Shown: piece by piece, positions 55,168 to 60,965 of the stretch
Position numbering within the stretch: the first letter of the stretch is position 1
How the letters are laid out: each line of letters opens with the position of its first letter
Origin: Sphingomonas bacterium
Lineage (GTDB): Bacteria > Pseudomonadota > Alphaproteobacteria > Sphingomonadales > Sphingomonadaceae
Direction of reading: 5' to 3'
Length of the DNA: 60,965 nt
Assembly (NCBI RefSeq): GCF_028292965.1
Contig: NZ_JAQGLG010000266.1
Location: 1 to 60,965, forward strand
Notes under the pieces: model-generated
What the model was told of the DNA's origin: nothing
The model's database searches: none
What the model saw: only the letters and a program-made list of their open reading frames with translations
Made by a program: the position numbers and the translations under genes

Positions 55168-56655
55168 CTACTCCGCGGCGAGAGCGACAGGCGCCCCGCC
55201 AAAGTCTTCGGGGAAATGATCGAGCGCGCTCAACACCGGATAGGGCGTGAAGCCGCCCAGCGCGCAGAGCGAGCCATATTTCATCGTGTCGCACAGATCG
55301 CGCAGGATCTCTATTTCCGCCTCGACGTCCTGCCCGGCGATGATCCGGTCGACCGTCTCCACCCCGCGTATCGAGCCGATGCGGCACGGCGTGCATTTAC
55401 CGCAGCTCTCGACCGCGCAGAATTCCATCGCGAAGCGCGCCATCCTGGCCATGTCGACGCTGTCGTCGAACACGGTGATGCCGGCATGGCCGATCAGCCC
55501 GCCCGCAGCGGCGAAGGCTTCGTAATCGAACGGCAGGTGGAACATCGATGGCGGGAAATAGGCGCCGAGCGGCCCGCCGACCTGCACGGCGCGCACCGGC
55601 CGGCCGCTTTCGGTACCGCCGCCGATTTCGTTGACCAGTTCGCCCAGCGTAATGCCGAAGCCGACTTCGAAGAGGCCACCGTTCCGAACATTGCCCGCGA
55701 GTTGCACCGGCATCGTCCCACGTGATCGACCGAAGCCGACTGCCGCATAGACCTCAGGTCCGTTGGCGAGGATGAACGGCACCGCCGCGAGACTCAGCAC
55801 ATTGTTGATCACCGTCGGCTTGCCGAACAGCCCGGAAATGGCCGGCAAAGGCGGCTTGGCCCGAACCTGGCCGCGCTTGCCCTCGATCGAGTCCAGCAAG
55901 GCAGTTTCCTCGCCGCAGACATAAGCGCCGGCACCGACGCGTACCTCCAGCGTGAGGGGTGCGATCTCCAGCGTAGCACGCTCGATCGCCGCACGCATCG
56001 TCGCGACGGCGAACGGGTATTCTGAACGGATATAGACATAGCCATGTCGCGCCCCGACGGCATAAGCAGCGATCGCCATGCCTTCGATCAAGCAGAACGG
56101 ATCACCTTCCATCAGCATGCGGTCGGCGAAGGTGCCGCTATCGCCCTCATCGGCATTACAGACGATGAATTTCTCCGGGCCGGCGGCGTCGAGCACGGTC
56201 TGCCATTTGATGCCGGTCGGAAAGCCCGCCCCGCCCCGGCCGCGCAAGCCGCTCTCCTTTATCCGCGCCACCACGTCGGAAGGCGCAAGCGCGCGCGCCG
56301 CGTCGAGGCCTTTCCAACCACCATGCGCAGCATAGTCGTCGAGATCGAGCGGATCGATCAGCCCGCAGCGTGCGAAGGTGAAGCGCTGCTGCGACGCAAA
56401 GAACGGCAAGTCGGCGATACGGCCGAGCCGGTTGGGGTGCGTTCCACCCAGCACCGCCGCCGCTTCGCCCGGCGCCACGGGGCCGTAACCGATGCGGCCG
56501 TCGGTGGTTTCAACCTCGACCAAGGGCTCGATGCGAAACAGGCCATGGCTGCCGGTCCGCACCACCTCCGCCCCTGCCGCGGCCAGCGCTTCGGCGACCG
56601 CGTCCGCGCCGAGGGCGACCGACGCAATGTCGCGACTGACGAAGACCCTCGTCAT
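55168..56655 (-). CDS. fdsB: NAD-dependent formate dehydrogenase, beta subunit (NuoF-like)
   Basis: 495 residues from ATG 56655, overlapping the fdsG stop (ATGA). The NADH/FMN motif GLRGRGGAGFPTG (about 137-149) and CNADEGDSGTF are present, and a 4Fe-4S cluster at Cys418, 421, 424 and 464 (ESCGKCTPC; SLCALGG). The N-terminal 100 residues resemble a degenerate thioredoxin-like domain seen in this subunit. It transfers electrons from FdsA to NAD+. Confidence 0.94.
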   Translation of the reverse strand: MTRVFVSRDIASVALGADAVAEALAAAGAEVVRTGSHGLFRIEPLVEVETTDGRIGYGPVAPGEAAAVLGGTHPNRLGRIADLPFFASQQRFTFARCGLIDPLDLDDYAAHGGWKGLDAARALAPSDVVARIKESGLRGRGGAGFPTGIKWQTVLDAAGPEKFIVCNADEGDSGTFADRMLMEGDPFCLIEGMAIAAYAVGARHGYVYIRSEYPFAVATMRAAIERATLEIAPLTLEVRVGAGAYVCGEETALLDSIEGKRGQVRAKPPLPAISGLFGKPTVINNVLSLAAVPFILANGPEVYAAVGFGRSRGTMPVQLAGNVRNGGLFEVGFGITLGELVNEIGGGTESGRPVRAVQVGGPLGAYFPPSMFHLPFDYEAFAAAGGLIGHAGITVFDDSVDMARMARFAMEFCAVESCGKCTPCRIGSIRGVETVDRIIAGQDVEAEIEILRDLCDTMKYGSLCALGGFTPYPVLSALDHFPEDFGGAPVALAAE

Positions 56656-57161
56656 GCGTTCACCTGCGCGACGATGCGGTCGAGCGCAGCGCCGTCGATG
56701 CGCGATACCGGCACGCCATCGACCAATGCGTTGGGGCCTGTCGCGCAAAGGCCGAGGCAATATACCGGCTCGAGACTTACCCGTCCGTCGCTGCTGGTCG
56801 CGCCCATCGTCACGCCGAGCCGGTCGACCGCCGCGCGCTCGATCGTCGCCCCGCCGCGCGCCTGACAGCTTTCGGCGCGGCAAAGCCGCACGACGTGCCG
56901 ACCGGCCGGGCGACGGCGAAAGTTATGATAGAAGGTGACCACGCCATGCACATCGGCACGACTGAGATTGAGCGCCTCGGCAACAGGCGGCACGAGCGCG
57001 TCGTCGATATAACCGAACTCGGCCTGCAACGCATGGAGCAGCGGCAACAATGCCCCGCGCTGATCGCCATGTTCGGGCAGCAGGCGCGCCACCGCCTCGG
57101 CATAAACCGATCGCTGGTCAGCGGGCGAGCGCGGTCGCTCCGGTGCGGTATTCGTGACCAT
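56652..57161 (-). CDS. fdsG: NAD-dependent formate dehydrogenase, gamma subunit (NuoE-like)
   Basis: 169 residues from ATG 57161. A thioredoxin-like 2Fe-2S fold has Cys94, Cys99, Cys135 and Cys139 (RLCRAESC; YCLGLCA), and the family block LLHALQAEFGYIDDALVPPVA. A longer frame to 57365 is Arg-rich and lacks support. It is the first gene of the operon fdsGBAD, 73 bp after the LysR gene on the same strand. Confidence 0.93.
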   Translation of the reverse strand: MVTNTAPERPRSPADQRSVYAEAVARLLPEHGDQRGALLPLLHALQAEFGYIDDALVPPVAEALNLSRADVHGVVTFYHNFRRRPAGRHVVRLCRAESCQARGGATIERAAVDRLGVTMGATSSDGRVSLEPVYCLGLCATGPNALVDGVPVSRIDGAALDRIVAQVNA

Positions 57162-57234
57162 CAAGGTGGCAACTAGGCCAGCGCCGCAGGCACGCGTCAA
57201 ATCGACAATCCTGATGCATGATAGACAGCGCCTA

Positions 57235-58140
57235 TCACACAGGCCCAAAATTTCGCGGGAGTTCGATACGGTGCGCGGCCGCCAGCGCCACTTGCGCCAG
57301 CGGGCTGGAGGGGCGGCGATCGAGCACGACCAGCCCGACCTGGCTCGCCGCGAACGGCTCGGCAAACGGCAATACCCGCGCCCAGCTGTCGCCCGGGATC
57401 AGTGCGGCATAGCCTTCAGGCACGATCGTGGCGAAGCCGCCCGCCTCGACCATCGCCAGCAATGCGACATAGGAGTCCGCCGTGGCAACGGGGTGCACCG
57501 CGAAACCACGCGCCGCGAGATTGGCGTCGAAGATCCGCCGGTTCTGCATGCCTTCGTGGAGCAGGCACAAGGGTTGCGCCAGCACTTCATCCCAGCCGAC
57601 CGTGCGCTGGGCATCGAAACCGCTGCCGACCCGCGCGACGAACATCGCACGCTCGGCATAGAGCGGCACGGCGATAACCTGCGCGGGCGGTTCGTGATCG
57701 AGATAGGTAAGTCCGGCATCGAGTTCGAACGCCGCCAGCGAGCGTTCGATTTCACGCGAGGTCAGCGAGCGCACCGACAGCGTCAGGGCGGGATTGGCCG
57801 CCATCAACGCACGACCGAAATGCCCGACCGCCGGCATCGAGGCGGGGATCGCCCCAAGCCGCAGGGTGCCATGCAACGGCCCCCGCGCGGTTTCCGTCGC
57901 GTGATGGACGCCGTCAATCATCGCGATAGCCTGTTGCGCCCAGGGCAGCGCCGCACGCCCCTCGGCGGTCAGCCCGATATAACGCCGGTCGCGCTCGACC
58001 AGCCGCTTGCCGAGTTGCTGCTCGAGCGCGACGATCCCGGCCGAAAGCGTCGGCTGGGTAACATGGCACGCCTCTGCGGCACGCGCGAAATGGCCTTCGC
58101 GTGCCAAAGCGACGAAATACTCGAGCAGGCGTAGCTGCAT
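57235..58140 (-). CDS. LysR-family regulator, probable controller of formate dehydrogenase
   Basis: 301 residues. N-terminal HTH LLEYFVALAREGHFARAAEA, then CHVTQPTLSAGIVALEQQLG, plus an effector domain. fds operons often carry a LysR gene (fdsR). Here it is in the same direction and immediately upstream rather than divergent, so it may be part of the transcript. The 196 bp between it and the lasso cyclase gene hold its probable promoter. Confidence 0.87.
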   Translation of the reverse strand: MQLRLLEYFVALAREGHFARAAEACHVTQPTLSAGIVALEQQLGKRLVERDRRYIGLTAEGRAALPWAQQAIAMIDGVHHATETARGPLHGTLRLGAIPASMPAVGHFGRALMAANPALTLSVRSLTSREIERSLAAFELDAGLTYLDHEPPAQVIAVPLYAERAMFVARVGSGFDAQRTVGWDEVLAQPLCLLHEGMQNRRIFDANLAARGFAVHPVATADSYVALLAMVEAGGFATIVPEGYAALIPGDSWARVLPFAEPFAASQVGLVVLDRRPSSPLAQVALAAAHRIELPRNFGPV

Positions 58141-58336
58141 TTGATGCTCCCAACGCGGTACCAGCGACTGCCGGCGCTAATTTGGACGCGAATCTATCGC
58201 GGCTGATACATTATCGTAACCGTCAGTCACGACAGCATCCATCGCCCTCTCACGGGGAACTTGCATCGCGGAAACCTGATCAGATCTTTCCGAAACGTTC
58301 CGTCGACATGCGATGATTTACTCTGCAGTCGCGCTT

Positions 58337-60103
58337 TTAGCGGCGCACAGACAACCAAACGCGCCGGCTAATCCAGCTATGTGCCCAAATCTCAGCGTCG
58401 ACCAGGCTCCACAGCCGCACGATCTGCTCGCCATCGGAAAGCGGCGTCGCGAGCGCCGCTTCGACCGCAACGCGATCGAGGGGAACATGCTTTGCAATAG
58501 CCCCGTCGAGGAGCAGCGACCGGACGCGCTCACGATTGGCTGCGAACAGACGTGCCGAAAAGCTGTCGAACGTCCCCTTGCTCTGGCGGGCCAAGACCGA
58601 GGGCGGCAGCCGACCGGCATAGGCGGCGCGGGCGACCGCTCGGTTGCGGCCGCCGCTGCACCATAGCCAGCTCGGGATGGCGAGGCATGCTTCCATCACG
58701 GGCTGTGAGAGCAATGGAAAGATCATCGGCGCCAACTGCTGGCGGCTGTGCCCCTCGATATGGTTCTGCACGCGCATCAGCGCGGCGACATGAGCAATCT
58801 TGCCGGGCAATTGACGTAGCGGCACGTCGGACCAGGGATGGCCCTGAGGGAAGGGCAGCGTGTCGGCAGCGTCTGCTTCCAGAAACCCCTGTTGCGGTCG
58901 CCAGATCGGGGCGTTGGGTTGGCGTATCCGGCGCGCGACCCGGGCGGCGATATGCCAGACGCTGGTCTCGCCGAGTTCGGCCAGATCGCTGATCGTTTGC
59001 CAGGCGCCTCGCCCAATTCCGATTGCGCGGATCCGGTCGATCGCGGGCGAGAGTGTTCGCTGATAGCTGAACACATTGTCGCCGCCGCCACCGCTGAAGA
59101 ACATGTCGGCGCCGTGTTGTAGTGCGATACGCTGGGCCGCGCGATCGAACGGCCGCGCGAAGATCCGCGCATAGGGACGCGCCAGGAGTGCGGCATCGCT
59201 TGCCGCGATGTCGACGCCTTCAATCGAGGGATGCTCGATCTCGAGCGTGAGCCCGACATGGGCGGCGATGGCTTGCGCATAGGGGGTTTCATCGGGATCG
59301 CCTCTCGTCGCGGCATAGGTGAGGCCGGTGACCATGGCGCTTGATCGCGCGAGCCCTGCCGCCACGATCGCGGAATCGAGACCGCCCGAGATCTCGGACA
59401 CGGCACGTGTCGAACAACTCCCCCACGCCATCAGACATGCGTCCAGGCGATCGGCAACGATCTCACGGGCTTCCGCCATGCACAGCTTTGGGTCCGCGCG
59501 GGCGACATGGGTCCAGGGCGACCAGATGGCGAAGGTGTCGAACCCCGTCGGGAACACGCGTCCGGCGACGCCGGGCAGGATCTCGCTCACGCCGCGAAGG
59601 GGCGTGCGTGCCGGCTTCAGGTCGCGATAGACCAGTCCCTGGGTCAGGATAGTCCAGTCGATCTCGGGCTGCAGCAGCCCGTCGGATACCAGCAGATCGG
59701 GGCGAGAGGTCACGACATGCACGTCGTCGATCTCGAGATGATAGCAGGGCACGGTGCCGGATGGTTCGCGGACAACTTCCGGGGTGGAATTGCGGGTCCT
59801 GAGGCCGACATAGCCGCCCCAGATGCGGTCGATCAGGATCTCGGCAGGCTCGTGCTGGCCTGGAAAGGGCGCGGTGATGCGCGCGCTGGTCGCGCGGTCG
59901 AACGCATAGCCGACGAGCAGGCCGGCCTCGCCAGCTAGAGCGACCCGCGGCAACTGCGGATCGCCCAGTACCAACAGCGTCGCAGTGTCGTGGAGCAGTG
60001 CCAGCCCATGCAAGACGCGCAGGCTTGAAATGAACGCGTCGAGCCGCTCCGAATGCCGGATCGTCTGGCGCTTGAGCAGCGCGACATAGGTCAGCGGGAT
60101 CAC
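58337..60103 (-). CDS. lasso peptide cyclase (asparagine synthetase-like, C protein)
   Basis: 588 residues. An N-terminal class II amidotransferase-like region lacks the Cys2 nucleophile (begins MIPLTYVALLKRQ), as expected for lasso cyclases, which need no glutamine. The C-terminal synthetase domain has the ATP pyrophosphatase loop SGGLDS (about 239-244) and downstream motifs such as FSGGGGDNVF. It adenylates the side chain of the acceptor Asp and joins it to the amine of residue 1. Its ATG overlaps the B gene stop (ATGA). Order A-B-C without an ABC transporter matches isopeptidase-type clusters. Confidence 0.9.
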   Translation of the reverse strand: MIPLTYVALLKRQTIRHSERLDAFISSLRVLHGLALLHDTATLLVLGDPQLPRVALAGEAGLLVGYAFDRATSARITAPFPGQHEPAEILIDRIWGGYVGLRTRNSTPEVVREPSGTVPCYHLEIDDVHVVTSRPDLLVSDGLLQPEIDWTILTQGLVYRDLKPARTPLRGVSEILPGVAGRVFPTGFDTFAIWSPWTHVARADPKLCMAEAREIVADRLDACLMAWGSCSTRAVSEISGGLDSAIVAAGLARSSAMVTGLTYAATRGDPDETPYAQAIAAHVGLTLEIEHPSIEGVDIAASDAALLARPYARIFARPFDRAAQRIALQHGADMFFSGGGGDNVFSYQRTLSPAIDRIRAIGIGRGAWQTISDLAELGETSVWHIAARVARRIRQPNAPIWRPQQGFLEADAADTLPFPQGHPWSDVPLRQLPGKIAHVAALMRVQNHIEGHSRQQLAPMIFPLLSQPVMEACLAIPSWLWCSGGRNRAVARAAYAGRLPPSVLARQSKGTFDSFSARLFAANRERVRSLLLDGAIAKHVPLDRVAVEAALATPLSDGEQIVRLWSLVDAEIWAHSWISRRVWLSVRR

Positions 60104-60762
60104 AGGACCATGATCGGTGTGAAACGCGAGACGTGCTCGTAGGTGTCGTTCAGGATGGCCTTGTCCGACTGGAGCCAGCAGTGCGCGGCAAAGGGTTCGC
60201 CGGTCACGCCGAATACCAGCCGGCCTCCGATCCCGCCTTTGGCGAGCCAGCGAACTTGCGCGAGTGAATCGAGCAGGCAGTTCCTCGCCAAGGGGACGTA
60301 GCGCCGCGCGCGCTCATAGGCGGCGATGCGGGCGAGGGCGGCGGCGACTGGTTCGCATTGGCCATAGATGGCGGACGCGCCAAGACGGCGCAGCGTTGAA
60401 TCGAATCCTCGGAACCGCAGGCCGAGGCGGGTGCCGATGACAATACAGGCGATCTGCGGAAGATGGCGAGCGTCAGCAGCGCTCGCATCGCACATGCCGC
60501 CGGCCAGAGTGCGTGGCACAGTGATTTCGAACCGTTCGGCATTGCCCGGCCGCGCGTCCGCCGCACGGAGTGTCCCGCCCGCCGTCAGCAAGTCGATCAG
60601 CACTTTCGGCGCCGGCGTCATAGGTTCGGCCGACAGCCAGGCGAGCACGGGGCCGGAAATTTTCTGCGGCACCATGAGATAGCGATCCTGTCGGCTGTCC
60701 AGCAGGATCAGCCGGTCGGAAGCGACACAGATCGTCGCGTGAGGGAGGAGACGCCAGAACAT
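60100..60762 (-). CDS. lasso peptide maturation protease with leader-binding domain (B protein)
   Basis: 220 residues. The N-terminal part (about 1-90; TICVASDRLILLDSRQDRYLMV) fits the PqqD-like leader-binding element. The C-terminal part is a transglutaminase-like Cys protease with Cys162 (RNCLLDSLAQVRWL), His194 (FAAHCWLQ) and Asp206 (ILNDT). It removes the leader so the cyclase can act. Both domains are in one protein, as in proteobacterial mcjB-type enzymes. The 56 bp before it contain a strong hairpin. Confidence 0.9.
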   Translation of the reverse strand: MFWRLLPHATICVASDRLILLDSRQDRYLMVPQKISGPVLAWLSAEPMTPAPKVLIDLLTAGGTLRAADARPGNAERFEITVPRTLAGGMCDASAADARHLPQIACIVIGTRLGLRFRGFDSTLRRLGASAIYGQCEPVAAALARIAAYERARRYVPLARNCLLDSLAQVRWLAKGGIGGRLVFGVTGEPFAAHCWLQSDKAILNDTYEHVSRFTPIMVL

Positions 60763-60779
60763 CGGTTCGTGCAGCCAGT

Positions 60780-60810
60780 GGCCGGCACGGCCCGCTGGGC
60801 CGCGCCGGCC
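60780..60810. terminator. strong hairpin between the lasso precursor and the maturation genes
   Basis: GGCCGGC-A-CGGCCC pairs with GGGCCG-C-GCCGGCC, 14 base positions with one mismatch and a 3-nt loop. No T-run follows. Placed 8 bp after the precursor stop, it probably protects the precursor mRNA or causes partial termination so that more precursor than enzyme is made. Confidence 0.65.
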
Positions 60811-60818
60811 GTCGGCGA

Positions 60819-60950
60819 TCAGTCGTCGCTGATGCCGGCCTTGTCCTGCAGGACCGACAGGTCGATGACCTGGCTGCCGTCGCCCTGGGTCTCGACGCTG
60901 GCTTCGCCGAGGTCTATTATCGCGACCGGCTCGTTGGTGTCACGGTTCAT
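60819..60950 (-). CDS. lasso peptide precursor (A), 43 residues
   Basis: AAGGAG lies 7 nt before ATG 60950. The leader is 22 residues (MNRDTNEPVAIIDLGEAS, then VETQ), with Thr at position -2, as in nearly all proteobacterial lasso leaders. The core begins at Gly23: ring segment GDGSQVID, then LSVLQDKAGISDD. Asp at core position 8 would close an 8-residue macrolactam. The 21-residue length, Gly1/Asp8 and the C-terminal SDD recall sphingonodin-type peptides from memory, but the loop sequence differs. The downstream genes B and C support the call. Too short for typical gene callers. Confidence 0.88.
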   Translation of the reverse strand: MNRDTNEPVAIIDLGEASVETQGDGSQVIDLSVLQDKAGISDD

Positions 60951-60965
60951 TGTTCTTCTCCTTCA

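Noticed and set aside
58141..58336. Extra lasso precursor or transporter gene after the cyclase
   Set aside because: No suitable ORF; the region looks like the LysR promoter.
1..60965. tRNA, rRNA or riboswitch genes
   Set aside because: No cloverleaf or rRNA-like segment or known riboswitch core was noticed by eye; a covariance-model search would be needed to exclude them fully.

Overview
The window is about 61 kb of GC-rich DNA that reads as an alphaproteobacterial chromosome, most likely order Sphingomonadales (Sphingomonas or a close relative). This rests on gene content: a FixL/FixJ-type sensor pair, an HWE kinase, a DUF6961-like small protein, and a lasso peptide system of the isopeptidase/TonB-receptor type with a precursor close in style to the sphingonodins. 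No rRNA, tRNA or CRISPR array was seen.

Layout. (1) 1-3468, minus strand: a two-partner secretion pair, TpsB and the N-terminal part of a TpsA exoprotein that runs off the left edge. An AT-rich, gene-poor stretch with decayed or very small ORFs follows, to 5217. (2) 5218-22817: a low-oxygen/stress island. It holds a FixL-like kinase with the haem-ligand histidine, FixJ, a degenerate receiver, an HWE kinase, a BON protein, a Mg-type P-ATPase, a universal stress protein, an L,D-transpeptidase, a GNAT protein, phosphoketolase plus acetate kinase, an alternative oxidase, a DUF1275 protein and a quinone-reductase operon. Six copies of one 20-bp element sit upstream of the transcription units here, so they probably form one regulon. 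(3) 23212-29699: a CHASE2 adenylate cyclase with an exported partner, facing a secreted TPR-CHAT (caspase-like) protein. An IS1182-type element with intact ends, a GGTG target duplication and a frameshifted transposase follows. (4) 31637-38501: cardiolipin synthase, an unknown gene with an XRE regulator, two exported DUF3761 proteins, a mobile-mystery A/B (HTH/Fic) pair and an alpha/beta hydrolase. (5) 38742-43408: a possible surface-fibre operon made of a small Asn/Gln/Ser-rich exported protein, a CsgG/HfaB-family lipoprotein pore and a 1032-residue repeat protein. IHF-alpha and a LysR gene follow. (6) 45222-60950: a lasso peptide system in two halves. The uptake/degradation half (ECF sigma factor, FecR, STN-TonB receptor, lasso isopeptidase) is on the plus strand. 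The biosynthetic half (precursor A, fused leader-binding protease B, cyclase C) is on the minus strand at the right edge. Between them lies an NAD-dependent formate dehydrogenase operon with a LysR regulator.

How the genes work together. In the lasso half, B removes the leader and C closes a Gly1-Asp8 macrolactam. The peptide, perhaps carrying a ligand, would re-enter through the TonB receptor, signal through FecR to the sigma factor, and be opened by the isopeptidase. In the stress island, FixLJ would sense oxygen and switch on a branched respiratory and overflow metabolism: alternative oxidase plus the phosphoketolase-acetate kinase ATP route.
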